This document shows, in pieces, positions 1 to 9,207 of a DNA stretch of 64,000 nt. The notes under the pieces were generated by a model. The model did not search any database and was not told the DNA's origin. It saw only the letters and a program-made list of their open reading frames with translations. The position numbers and the translations under genes were made by a program. The stretch covers positions 1 through 64,000 of the forward strand of contig CANHWG010000003.1 of the NCBI GenBank assembly GCA_947464335.1, given 5' to 3'. This DNA comes from Flavobacteriaceae bacterium. Lineage in GTDB: Bacteria > Bacteroidota > Bacteroidia > Flavobacteriales > Flavobacteriaceae. Each line of letters starts with the position of its first letter. Position 1 is the first letter of the stretch.

Positions 1-3000
1 ATTACCTAAATACGCCAATATCTCATCATTGATAACTGCTGCTGCTCTAATAGTATACGTTGCCGTATACGAACGCATCGCTTGTGGAATCGTTACAAAA
101 CGTGTTGGTAAAGTAACTTCTTGAACCTCGTTGGGCTGTCCCGCTTGAATCTTAGTAATGATAAAACGATACTTAAGATTCGTATAAGGTGACAATGAAT
201 ATGGTAAAGCCGAAACTGCATTTGAAAACAAAGTTAAGGTTGCTGTAGTTGAGGTCATGTTTATTGTAGGAGCTGAACAACTTTCATTAGTAGCACCACT
301 ACAGTTATCATCGATACCGTTATAGCATATCTCAATTACACCTGGATTGATAGCTGCATTGCTATCGTTACAATCTCCTCCACCTGCTGTAGTTGTTGTA
401 TATCCTGAACCTGGTGAAGTACATGACGAAATTGAAGCACCTGTAAAATAACTATCTCCATCAGCATCTAAATACCATTGTAAAATAGGATTTACCGTTA
501 CTGTAAGATCTTGAGTCACAAAACAAGTATTTGTGGTAACTCTAAAACTGTAAGTTACTACTATTGGTGCATTAGTTGTGTTTACTAAAGTTTCACTGAT
601 ATTTCCTAATTGTGGTGTTGTAACCGCTGCATTACTAATGCCCGATACTGCTGCTCTTGTCCATGTTATGGTAGAACCAGTAAAAGTTGTCGTTGGTGTG
701 TAAGAAAAGTTATCTCCAGAACAAATACTTGCAGTTGATGCACTAGATAAAGCACTGTTTAATGGCAAAGCTATTGTTACTATTAAATCATCAATTCTCC
801 AGTTTGCAGTATTTGCTGAGGCACTTCCAGATCCATTATGCCCATATAATCTATAGGTAACTGCTGACGAAGTTGCAGTAGGGTTTGATAAAGTTGCCGT
901 TCGTAAAGCCCAAGTACCGTTATTTGATAATGTTCCTGTAGCTAAATCGGCAACATAACTGTCTGCACTTGACCTTAAAGTAAAGGCCTGAGGACCTGTA
1001 CTAGTTGATCTTGATCCAAAAGAAATATTCGTAAAAGTAATATTTCCTGAACTTGGAGTTACTGTAAATTCAAAATATGCCGAACCACTTGCAGCAGTAT
1101 TTAATACTCCAATCCTAGCGGCTGCACCTGCATTATTTGTACCAGAAGCTCCACTATAAGTAGTAGAAGAACTTGTACTTGAAATTAGAGGAGTAGTACC
1201 ATTATTATTTCCTTGTATTAAGTTTGAAACCGAAACTCCAGTCACCGTATTGCTAGAAGGTGATGCCGTTGCAAAATCCCAAGTCACTAAACCAATTTCT
1301 CCTACTGTACAAGGATTAGCCGTAATAGAAGCTGTTAATCCAGATGGCTGAACCAAGTTGTAATTAGAAACATCAGCACCGGTAATTGTACTCGAAGAGG
1401 TAACTGGCTTTGCTGTTCCCACATTGGCATCGGCAAAATTTGCAATTAAATTTAAACTAACTGCATCTGGAGAAATCACACCGCTTAATGTTCCCGATAA
1501 TGCTGCTGTTGTAGTTCCATCGTATGACTTATCAGCTACACTAGTTCCAGATATAGTAACATCTTTTTTAATAATGTCTGCTGATAAATTTAAGGTTCCT
1601 AGAGTATAATTTGCTAAAGAGCTGCCCGAAAGACTATATCCTGTTACTGAAACCTGTTTACCATTTCCTGCCGTTGCAGTCAAAAAGGCAGCAGTAGGCG
1701 ATCCCGTTAATAAAACATCTAATTCATCTCCAGAAAGTACTCCAGAAAGAGAAGCGGTTCCTGAAAGTGTGGCAACAGTTGTTCTATCGTATTCTTTGTT
1801 ATTTGCACTTAATCCAACAATATTTAATGAAATCAGTGTAATATTTGCTGTTAATCCTGTTGGCTGAATTAAAGTATAGTTTGTTGAGCCAGATCCTGAA
1901 ATCGTATACCCTGAAACGGATACCGGTTTCGCATTTCCAACCGAAGCATTATTAAAAGTTGCCACTGGACTTCCGTCTAAAGTGACAGAAAACGCATCTG
2001 CAAACTCAAGTCCAAACAAACTAGCTGTTCCGTTTATTGTTGCACTATCAGTGGTATCGTATTGCTTATTTGCAATAGAGATTCCGGTAATCGTTAAATC
2101 TTTTGGAGTAATATTAGCGCTTAAAATAGGTTGCGTTAAAAAGTAGTTTCCTGCTTTTGCCCCAGACAAAGATAAATTTCCAGTTACCGTTTTACCATTG
2201 CCTACATTGGCATCGTCAAAATTACCGGTACCAGAAAAACTGACATCATCTGAATTAATAACCCCAACTAAACTACCACCATTAATAATCGCGGTAGCAT
2301 CAGCATCGTATATTTTATTTACAGCAGAAGCTCCTGAAACTATAAGTTCTTTTTGATTAACAACCAAAACTTGTTGCACTTGAGTTGCTGGATTAAAACT
2401 TCCATTTCCTGCCTGTGATGCCGTAATGGTAACAAAACCAGCTCCAACAATTGTGATAGTACTACCAGATATGGTAGCAATATTTGTATCTGAACTCGAG
2501 TAAGAAACTGGCAAACCTGAATCTGATGTTGCCGTTAAGGAAAATGGTGTTACACCATAATTTACTGCCGATAAAGCTCCAAAACTAATAGTTTGATCTT
2601 GTAACCCAGACGATAAAATAGAAGCGGTTAACCCTGTTGGTTGTGATAAAGTATAATTGCTCGAATCAGCTCCACTAATTGTATAACCAGATACAGTAAC
2701 GGGTTTATTTGTACCCACTGTCGCATCATTAAAAAGTGCGACAGGCGCTCCGCCTAAAGTTACTGCTGTACCTACACTTTCTATTCCGTTTAATGTAGCT
2801 GTACCTGTTAATGTAGTTGTAGTATTGTTATCAAATGTTTTGTCATTTGCTGTTAAACCAGTTATGGTTAGTCCTTTTGCACTTACGGTGTTTGTGGCAT
2901 CTGTTGCCACATTTACTGTAGTAGCTCCAGTACTTGAAAGTTGTATGTTACCGGTTTTATTTCCAGCTGTTGCATTGGCGGCTAATCTTAAGAAAATAGT

Positions 3001-4020
3001 AGTACTGCTTAAAGTTCCGACACCACCAACATTTAAAGGGGAAGCATTGGTTCCAATTGTAGTAGAAAAACCAGAAGTAGTAGCCACCTCAAATCCTACT
3101 GGAGGAGTGATTGTAATTCCAGTGGATGCTGTCAGCCCTGAAGCAGAAACACTAAAGCTTGTATTTGAGGAAGCAGTTCCGTAGGTAGTACTTAAAGAAG
3201 TTGGAGTTCCTGTACTTGTAATTGAAGTATCTGAAGGTGTAACTGATGACCAAGTAGTACCTACTCGTATGCCATCATAACGGGCCAAAGTTGTTGTAGC
3301 AAATTGTCTTATTGCTACAGCAGCTAAAGCAGTAGCATCAGTTCCTGTAGTAACTGTTGTCAAATCAGGACTAGGTTCTATCCCTCCTGGTGTTGGGTTT
3401 ACATATAAAAACACACCATCGTTAGTAGCACCTGAATTAAAAGTATATTTAATTACAATCAAGTATGTAGTATTCAAAGCATAAGAGTATGGAGTATTAA
3501 CTGCTGTTTCACCACTTTTACTTATCCCAAAACGAACATTATTTGTTGCATTTTTTTGTATAGAGAATCTTCCGAAAAAACCTGAAGCAGAAGCTCCAGA
3601 GCTTTGACAAAAATGAAAGCTATAGTCTGTAGTATTAACAGAAGTAGCTGTATTTACCATAAAAGCACAATATACACTTCCAGAATTTGTTGAAGTAAAT
3701 GCTTTGTTTACATCCTCGCTGTTTCCAGAAGCTGAAGTTGCATTTCCAACACCTGAACCAGCATATCCTGAATAGGATAATCCGGGACTTGCAATAGTCA
3801 TAGGGCCTGTTCCTGATCCACTATGTGCCAACCATCCGTTAGCAGTTAAGTTAGTACCAACTGTTCCCGAAAAATCATCAACGAGTAATTGCCCCCAACT
3901 TACATTACATCCCAACAGGAATGTAAGGATTAAAACACTTAGCAGATTTTTTCTGCCTTTCTTCAATTCGCGAAACACTATCTCTGTGATTTCATGAAGC
4001 TTAACGTACTGTTTTACCAT
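1..4020 (-). CDS. Large secreted YDG-repeat adhesin-like protein, partial (C-terminus beyond window)
   Basis: This frame stays open from an ATG at 4020 to the window edge (1340 codons) and is missing from the ORF track because no stop lies in the window. The N-terminus (MVKQYVKLHEITEIVF...) has a long charged stretch, then a hydrophobic segment ending near SWGQ, so it is probably a signal peptide. LLGC inside it resembles a lipobox but is followed by a better signal peptidase I site. About 370 residues of Ser/Thr-rich beta-type sequence follow, then five YDG-type repeats (FDNNTT, YDADAT, YDTTDS, YDRTTV, YDGTTT), a jelly-roll-like segment and a DADGDSY...DCNDSNAAINPG motif of the MopE-like metal-binding class. 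Such proteins are usually exported by T9SS and sit on the cell surface, but the C-terminal sorting domain is not visible here. The function is inferred to be adhesive or structural. Confidence 0.85.
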   Translation of the reverse strand, partial: MVKQYVKLHEITEIVFRELKKGRKNLLSVLILTFLLGCNVSWGQLLVDDFSGTVGTNLTANGWLAHSGSGTGPMTIASPGLSYSGYAGSGVGNATSASGNSEDVNKAFTSTNSGSVYCAFMVNTATSVNTTDYSFHFCQSSGASASGFFGRFSIQKNATNNVRFGISKSGETAVNTPYSYALNTTYLIVIKYTFNSGATNDGVFLYVNPTPGGIEPSPDLTTVTTGTDATALAAVAIRQFATTTLARYDGIRVGTTWSSVTPSDTSITSTGTPTSLSTTYGTASSNTSFSVSASGLTASTGITITPPVGFEVATTSGFSTTIGTNASPLNVGGVGTLSSTTIFLRLAANATAGNKTGNIQLSSTGATTVNVATDATNTVSAKGLTITGLTANDKTFDNNTTTTLTGTATLNGIESVGTAVTLGGAPVALFNDATVGTNKPVTVSGYTISGADSSNYTLSQPTGLTASILSSGLQDQTISFGALSAVNYGVTPFSLTATSDSGLPVSYSSSDTNIATISGSTITIVGAGFVTITASQAGNGSFNPATQVQQVLVVNQKELIVSGASAVNKIYDADATAIINGGSLVGVINSDDVSFSGTGNFDDANVGNGKTVTGNLSLSGAKAGNYFLTQPILSANITPKDLTITGISIANKQYDTTDSATINGTASLFGLEFADAFSVTLDGSPVATFNNASVGNAKPVSVSGYTISGSGSTNYTLIQPTGLTANITLISLNIVGLSANNKEYDRTTVATLSGTASLSGVLSGDELDVLLTGSPTAAFLTATAGNGKQVSVTGYSLSGSSLANYTLGTLNLSADIIKKDVTISGTSVADKSYDGTTTAALSGTLSGVISPDAVSLNLIANFADANVGTAKPVTSSSTITGADVSNYNLVQPSGLTASITANPCTVGEIGLVTWDFATASPSSNTVTGVSVSNLIQGNNNGTTPLISSTSSSTTYSGASGTNNAGAAARIGVLNTAASGSAYFEFTVTPSSGNITFTNISFGSRSTSTGPQAFTLRSSADSYVADLATGTLSNNGTWALRTATLSNPTATSSAVTYRLYGHNGSGSASANTANWRIDDLIVTIALPLNSALSSASTASICSGDNFSYTPTTTFTGSTITWTRAAVSGISNAAVTTPQLGNISETLVNTTNAPIVVTYSFRVTTNTCFVTQDLTVTVNPILQWYLDADGDSYFTGASISSCTSPGSGYTTTTAGGGDCNDSNAAINPGVIEICYNGIDDNCSGATNESCSAPTINMTSTTATLTLFSNAVSALPYSLSPYTNLKYRFIITKIQAGQPNEVQEVTLPTRFVTIPQAMRSYTATYTIRAAAVINDEILAYLGN
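1500..2870 (-). repeat. Array of five YDG-type protein repeats inside the large secreted protein
   Basis: On the minus strand, five units begin with a D/N-K-x-(Y/F)-D motif near 2830, 2305, 2058, 1790 and 1518. Each continues with a xLSGxxxGV segment and ends in a VSGYxLSGxxxxNYxL block. The last four are spaced about 250-270 bp (83-90 residues). The first two are separated by an additional Ig-like segment. The units are divergent at DNA level, so this is an old protein repeat and not a recent tandem duplication. Confidence 0.75.
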
Positions 4021-4342
4021 GATCTTAATTGTTTAATTTATTCATTTGACAGCTACAAAATTAAATATAAATAAATACTAAAAAATAAAAACCATGTTAT
4101 CTAATCGTTAATCCATAGGTAGATGTATTTAGCCGATTATATAAGTATTTTGTCGGCACTTATAAACTTAACTATTTTTATTAAAGACAAAATATCTTCA
4201 TATTCTTACATTAAAATTACAAATTATAGAATTACAAAAAAACGAAAAAGTTTTAGTGATATTAAGTCTGTAATTAAACATATAGTTGTAAATAGAAAAA
4301 AAAATCCGCTTTCGCAGATAATTAAATGGAAATCAAATAAAC
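4021..4342. other. AT-rich intergenic region between rmlB end and the large secreted protein
   Basis: This stretch of about 320 bases has no convincing gene. Next to the large secreted gene it holds a minus-strand box CAAAATTA (4056-4063, read TAATTTTG) that fits the Bacteroidota -7 consensus about 36 bases before the ATG, without a clear -33 TTG. The 88-codon plus-strand ORF across it is Lys/Ile-rich, has no recognisable domain and runs into the 3' end of rmlB, so I treat it as spurious. Confidence 0.5.
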
Positions 4343-5389
4343 TTATTGATACTGTTTTTCATAATAGGTTTGATAATCTCCTGAAGTAACATTGGCCAGC
4401 CATACTTCGTTAGCCAAATACCAATCGATGGTTTTTTCAAGACCTTGCTCAAAAGTTACCGATGGTTTCCAACCCAACTCTTTATTGATTTTTGTAGCGT
4501 CAATTGCATATCGCAAATCGTGACCAGGTCGGTCTTTAACGTAAGTGATTAGTTTTTCAGATTCACCTTCTGGCCTTCCTAACTTAGCATCCATTTGGCG
4601 GCACAATAACGTAACCAAATCAATATTTTGCCATTCGTTAAAACCTCCAATATTATAGGTCTCGTGATTTTTTCCTTCATGGAAAACTAAATCAATCGCA
4701 ATGGCGTGATCTAAAACATATAACCAATCGCGTGTATACTTTCCATCACCATAAACTGGCAGTGCTTTATTATTGATAATATTATGTATAAACAATGGCA
4801 CCAACTTTTCCGGAAAATGATTAGGTCCGTAATTGTTAGAACAATTGGTTATCACATATGGCAATCCATAGGTTTCACCATAGGCACGCACAAAGTGGTC
4901 AGAACTGGCTTTAGAAGCTGAATAAGGTGAATTGGGGTCATAAGGAGTAGTTTCTGTAAATAATCCTTCAGCGCCAAGACTTCCGTATACCTCATCGGTA
5001 GAAATATGATAAAATCTTTTTCCATTAAAGTTTTCCTTCCAGATGGTTTTAGCGGCATTTAGCAAGTTCATAGTTCCAATGACATTAGTTTTCACAAATG
5101 CCAATGGATCGGTAATTGAACGATCTACGTGAGACTCAGCTGCTAAATGCAGTACACCATCAAATTGATGATTTTGAAACAACTCATTAATAAAATCGGC
5201 ATCAACAATATCACCTTTCACGAAAGTGTAGTTGGATGATTGATCAATATCGGATATATTCTCTAAATTACCTGCATAGGTTAAAGCATCTAGATTATAT
5301 ATATGATAATTAGGGTAATTGGTAACAAATCGTCTTACCACATGAGAACCAATAAACCCTGCTCCGCCGGTTATTAATATCTTTTTCAT
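4343..5389 (-). CDS. rmlB: dTDP-glucose 4,6-dehydratase
   Basis: This 348-residue extended short-chain dehydrogenase converts dTDP-glucose to dTDP-4-keto-6-deoxyglucose, an early step toward rhamnose and other deoxysugars. Visible are the N-terminal NAD-binding GGAGFIGSH, the HLAAESHVDRS segment, the RmlB-specific STDEVYG (Thr-Asp-Glu acid/base group) and the YSASKA catalytic Tyr/Lys. The length is normal. It is the last gene of the minus-strand polysaccharide operon, 118 bp after the TviB-like dehydrogenase. The partners rmlA, rmlC and rmlD are not in the window, so they must be elsewhere or the product feeds another deoxysugar pathway. Confidence 0.95.
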   Translation of the reverse strand: MKKILITGGAGFIGSHVVRRFVTNYPNYHIYNLDALTYAGNLENISDIDQSSNYTFVKGDIVDADFINELFQNHQFDGVLHLAAESHVDRSITDPLAFVKTNVIGTMNLLNAAKTIWKENFNGKRFYHISTDEVYGSLGAEGLFTETTPYDPNSPYSASKASSDHFVRAYGETYGLPYVITNCSNNYGPNHFPEKLVPLFIHNIINNKALPVYGDGKYTRDWLYVLDHAIAIDLVFHEGKNHETYNIGGFNEWQNIDLVTLLCRQMDAKLGRPEGESEKLITYVKDRPGHDLRYAIDATKINKELGWKPSVTFEQGLEKTIDWYLANEVWLANVTSGDYQTYYEKQYQ

Positions 5390-5507
5390 ATTTAAATCTT
5401 AAATAGCAATTCTTAAATTTTCACCAATAAGAAGTTAAGTACTATCATTAAGAAAATTAAGTCTATACAATCTTACTTCTAGTGAACACAATACTGAGCA
5501 CTGAACA

Positions 5508-6785
5508 CTAAAGTCTTCCGTCAGCTTTTTCGTTTAATACTCCTTTTACATCAAATAAAACACCATTTGGTTTTTTCAATTTCGATAAATCGATCGTAGT
5601 AAATTCTTGGTGTGCCACTCCCAAAACTATCGCATCAAATGTATCTAACGGTAGTTCATTTGTGGTAATTAACTTGTATTCGTGCTCTACTTCGGAAGGT
5701 TTTGCCCAAGGGTCGAAAATAGTAACCTTGATTCCGTAATCAGCCAGTGCGTGAATAACGTCTACAATTTTAGTATTACGAACGTCAGGGCAATTCTCTT
5801 TAAAAGTAATTCCCAACATCAGCAATTTAGCACCATTGATAGCAACACCTTTTTTAATCATTAGTTTTACTACTTGGGATGAAACATATTCTCCCATGCT
5901 GTCATTTAATCGTCTTCCTGCTAAAATAATTTCGGGATGATATCCTTTTTCTTGTGCTTTTTGAGCCAAGTAATAAGGGTCAACTCCGATGCAGTGTCCA
6001 CCAACCAATCCTGGTTTGAAGGGTAAGAAATTCCATTTGGTTCCAGCTGCTTCTAGGACAGCGTGGGTATCAATCTCTAATAAATTAAAAATTTTAGCTA
6101 ATTCATTAACAAACGCAATATTTATATCACGTTGTGAATTCTCAATTACTTTTGCTGCTTCAGCCACCTTTATTGAGGGTGCCAAATGGGTTCCTGCTAT
6201 AATAACAGATTTGTACAACTCATTTACTTTCTGCCCTATTTCAGGAGTAGAACCTGACGTTACTTTTAATATTTTCTCAACGGTATGCTCTTTATCACCG
6301 GGATTAATTCGTTCAGGAGAATAGCCTGCAAAGAAATCTTCATTGAATTTTAAACCGCTTACTCTTTCTAAAACAGGTATACATTCTTCTTCGGTTACAC
6401 CAGGATAAACGGTAGATTCATAAATAACAATATCTCCTTTTTTCAAAACCTTACCAACCGTTTCACTAGACTTATAAAGCGGCGTTAAGTCGGGACGATT
6501 ATTTTTATCCACAGGAGTTGGAACCGTTACCACATAATAATTACAATCTTTTATATCTTCTAAAGAACTACTACAGTATAAACCATTTGTGTTTCCGGTA
6601 GAATTTACGAGTACGTTTTTTAATGTAGTTTCATCAATCTCTAAAGTGGCATCTATACCTGAGTTGAGTTCTTGAATTCGGATCTGATTAATGTCAAAAC
6701 CTACTACAGGATACTTTGTAGCAAATAAACGTGCCAAAGGCAATCCTACATATCCTAAACCAATTACTGCTATTTTAATATTCAT
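5508..6785 (-). CDS. tviB: UDP-N-acetyl-hexosamine dehydrogenase (TviB/WbpO-like)
   Basis: This 425-residue nucleotide-sugar dehydrogenase oxidises C6 of a UDP-HexNAc to the uronate with two NAD+. It has the Rossmann motif GLGYVGLPL at the N-terminus, the central [11 protein letters not shown] segment and the catalytic cysteine motif [12 protein letters not shown] near residue 265. The opening ([18 protein letters not shown]...) is closer to the TviB/WbpO (UDP-GlcNAcA or UDP-GalNAcA) branch than to UDP-glucose dehydrogenase. The nearby TviC/WbpP-like epimerase supports that pairing. Substrate assignment is inference. It lies 39 bp after ugd in the same operon. Confidence 0.85.
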   Translation of the reverse strand: MNIKIAVIGLGYVGLPLARLFATKYPVVGFDINQIRIQELNSGIDATLEIDETTLKNVLVNSTGNTNGLYCSSSLEDIKDCNYYVVTVPTPVDKNNRPDLTPLYKSSETVGKVLKKGDIVIYESTVYPGVTEEECIPVLERVSGLKFNEDFFAGYSPERINPGDKEHTVEKILKVTSGSTPEIGQKVNELYKSVIIAGTHLAPSIKVAEAAKVIENSQRDINIAFVNELAKIFNLLEIDTHAVLEAAGTKWNFLPFKPGLVGGHCIGVDPYYLAQKAQEKGYHPEIILAGRRLNDSMGEYVSSQVVKLMIKKGVAINGAKLLMLGITFKENCPDVRNTKIVDVIHALADYGIKVTIFDPWAKPSEVEHEYKLITTNELPLDTFDAIVLGVAHQEFTTIDLSKLKKPNGVLFDVKGVLNEKADGRL

Positions 6786-6824
6786 AAGATTTATTTTGAA
6801 ATGGAAGCAAATATACTTTTTTAA

Positions 6825-8216
6825 TTATTCACCAATAGATTGATATACAAAACCAATTGACTTAAGCTTTTCTCCGTCTAAAATATTTCTACCATCAAAA
6901 ACAAAAGCAGGTTTTAACATATTATCATAAATTTTTTGCCAATCGTAATCAATAAACTCATCCCATTCTGTCAATACTGCAATGGCATGAGCATTTTTAC
7001 AGGCATCATAAGGATTATCATAAGAGCTGATGTGATTTTCGTTATCAACAGGATTTCTTGTTTCAAGATAATTCAAATCGGAAATAACTTGTATTTGGCT
7101 CACTTTTGGGTCAAATAATGCAATTTTAGCTTGTTCATTTATTAAATCATCTGCTACATAAATTGCGGCCGATTCACGAGTATCATTGGTATCTTTTTTA
7201 AATGCCCATCCTAAAAAAGTTATTTTTTTTCCAGAAACCGTGTTGTAAAGTGTTTGTACAATATTTTTAGAAAATCGACGTTTTTGATGATCGTTCATTA
7301 TGATTACTTGTTCCCAATAGTCAGCGACTTCGTTCAAGCCAAATGCTTTAGAAATATAAACTAAATTCAAAATGTCTTTTTGAAAGCATGAACCTCCAAA
7401 ACCAACTGATGCTTTGAGAAATTTTGAACCAATTCTACTATCCATTCCGATTGCTTTGGCCACTTCATTAACATTAGCTTCGGTCTTTTCACATAACTCT
7501 GAAATAGCGTTTATTGAGGAAACCCGTTGCGCTAAAAAAGCGTTGGCTACCAATTTAGACAATTCGGAAGACCATACATTAGTCGTCAAAATACGATCTT
7601 TAGGAACCCAATTAGAATATACATCAACTAACGATTGTATAGCATTCTTACCTTCGGTTGTCATCTCTCCACCAATTAATACACGATCTGGATTTAATAA
7701 ATCTTGTACTGCTGTACCTTCTGCCAAGAATTCGGGATTGGAAAGAATTTGAAATTTAACACCTTTACCAGTATTATCTAAAATGCTTTTTAACGCTTCG
7801 GCTGTTCTAACTGGTAATGTTGATTTTTCAACTATAATTTTATTGTTTTTGGCAACTTTAGCAATTTGTCGGGCACAAAGTTCAATATGTTTCAAATCAG
7901 CAGCCATTCCTTTACCGGTACCATACGTTTTCGTTGGAGTATTTACCGAAATAAATATCAAATCAGCCTCATCAATAGCATTATCCACATCGGTTGAAAA
8001 AAATAAATTTTTTCCACGAACACGACCAACTATATCATTCAATCCTGGCTCATAAATTGGAATATTGTTTACGTCTTTATCGTTCCAAGCAGCTATTCTT
8101 GCTTCGTTTAAATCGACAACTGTAACTTTAATGTCAGGACATTTTTGTGCTATGACTGCCATTGTTGGTCCACCAACATAACCTGCTCCAATACAACAAA
8201 TGTTTTTAATTTTCAT
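6825..8216 (-). CDS. ugd: UDP-glucose 6-dehydrogenase, eukaryotic-type
   Basis: The 463-residue protein oxidises UDP-glucose to UDP-glucuronate for polysaccharide synthesis. It has the Rossmann motif [10 protein letters not shown], the substrate segment [10 protein letters not shown] and the catalytic cysteine in [14 protein letters not shown] near residue 265. Throughout ([43 protein letters not shown]-like [12 protein letters not shown]) it resembles the animal/plant UGDH branch more than the shorter bacterial Ugd. It sits between the epimerase (10 bp upstream) and the TviB-like dehydrogenase, so the operon has two UDP-sugar dehydrogenases side by side. Confidence 0.93.
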   Translation of the reverse strand: MKIKNICCIGAGYVGGPTMAVIAQKCPDIKVTVVDLNEARIAAWNDKDVNNIPIYEPGLNDIVGRVRGKNLFFSTDVDNAIDEADLIFISVNTPTKTYGTGKGMAADLKHIELCARQIAKVAKNNKIIVEKSTLPVRTAEALKSILDNTGKGVKFQILSNPEFLAEGTAVQDLLNPDRVLIGGEMTTEGKNAIQSLVDVYSNWVPKDRILTTNVWSSELSKLVANAFLAQRVSSINAISELCEKTEANVNEVAKAIGMDSRIGSKFLKASVGFGGSCFQKDILNLVYISKAFGLNEVADYWEQVIIMNDHQKRRFSKNIVQTLYNTVSGKKITFLGWAFKKDTNDTRESAAIYVADDLINEQAKIALFDPKVSQIQVISDLNYLETRNPVDNENHISSYDNPYDACKNAHAIAVLTEWDEFIDYDWQKIYDNMLKPAFVFDGRNILDGEKLKSIGFVYQSIGE

Positions 8217-8226
8217 TCTAAATATA

Positions 8227-9207
8227 CTATTTTAAATTATCCCAATACCAATTTACAGCTTCTTTCAATCCTTGTTGGAAAGAAAAATTGGGAGTATAGT
8301 TTAATAATTTTTTTGCTTTTTCGATACTAGCCAAAGAATGGGGAATATCTCCAGCTCTATTGGGACCATGAATGACCTCTACATTTGCAATTGCTGCATC
8401 ATAATCTGAGAGATATTCTTTTAAAGAAGTTACCATTTCGTTTAGTGTAGTTCTATCTCCAAAAGCGGTATTGTAAACTGTGTTGAGGGCTTCTTTATTT
8501 TGAGTTAACATTGCTAATTCATTCATCTGAATTACATTATCAATGTAAGTGAAATCTCTTGAAAAATTTCCATCACCATTGATAACTGGACTTTCATGTT
8601 TCATCAACTGCATTACAAATTTTGGAATCACTGCTGCATAGGCACCGTTAGGATTTTGTTTTCTTCCAAAAACATTAAAATAACGTAGGCCTATAGTTTC
8701 TAAACCATAGGTTTTACTAAATATATCGGCATACAATTCGTTGACATATTTTGTAATGGCATACGGAGAGAGCGGCTTGCCGATTGTATCCTCTATTTTG
8801 GGTAAACTTTCGGAATCGCCATATGTTGAAGAACTAGCAGCGTATATAAATCTTTTTACGTTAGCCTCTTTGGAGGCAACCAACATATTTAAAAACCCTG
8901 AAACATTTACTTCATTCGTTGTTATCGGGTCATTTATTGAACGTGGAACCGAACCCAAAGCTGCTTGATGCAAAACATAGTCAACATTAATTACCGCTTC
9001 TTTACATTTCTCTAAATTTCGAATATCTCCTTCTATAAGTTTGAAATGATCATTCTTTTCAAAAAGAGTTAAATTATGTCTAAAACCAGTAGAGAAGTTA
9101 TCAAGGCATATCACAAAGTATCCTTTAGATAAAAAATACTCGCAAAGATTGGTTCCAATAAAACCTGCTCCGCCTGTAATTAATATTGCTGTTTTATTAT
9201 TTATCAT
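8227..9207 (-). CDS. tviC: UDP-N-acetylglucosamine 4-epimerase (TviC/WbpP-like)
   Basis: This 326-residue extended short-chain dehydrogenase has an NAD motif GGAGFIGTN and a catalytic Ser-Tyr-Lys set in [10 protein letters not shown] and [11 protein letters not shown]. The NYFNVFG-like segment [21 protein letters not shown] is typical of GalE-related epimerases of the WbpP/TviC group, which interconvert UDP-GlcNAc and UDP-GalNAc or their uronates. The start codon overlaps the stop of wzc (ATGA), so the two are translationally coupled. With the TviB-like dehydrogenase it would supply an amino-uronic acid precursor. Exact substrate is inferred. Confidence 0.85.
   Translation of the reverse strand: MINNKTAILITGGAGFIGTNLCEYFLSKGYFVICLDNFSTGFRHNLTLFEKNDHFKLIEGDIRNLEKCKEAVINVDYVLHQAALGSVPRSINDPITTNEVNVSGFLNMLVASKEANVKRFIYAASSSTYGDSESLPKIEDTIGKPLSPYAITKYVNELYADIFSKTYGLETIGLRYFNVFGRKQNPNGAYAAVIPKFVMQLMKHESPVINGDGNFSRDFTYIDNVIQMNELAMLTQNKEALNTVYNTAFGDRTTLNEMVTSLKEYLSDYDAAIANVEVIHGPNRAGDIPHSLASIEKAKKLLNYTPNFSFQQGLKEAVNWYWDNLK

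Noticed and set aside
1424-3184. Plus-strand ORFs of 61 and 119 aa
   Set aside because: They are shadows of the large minus-strand gene, which is missing from the track only because it lacks a stop in the window.
4018-4020. Lipobox (LLGC) in the large secreted protein
   Set aside because: The Cys is inside the hydrophobic core and is followed by a better cleavage site (SWGQ), typical for T9SS cargo.
4123-4389. 88-codon plus-strand ORF between rmlB and the large secreted gene
   Set aside because: Lys/Ile-rich as expected from AT-rich noncoding DNA, no domain, runs into the 3' end of rmlB on the opposite strand, no promoter seen.
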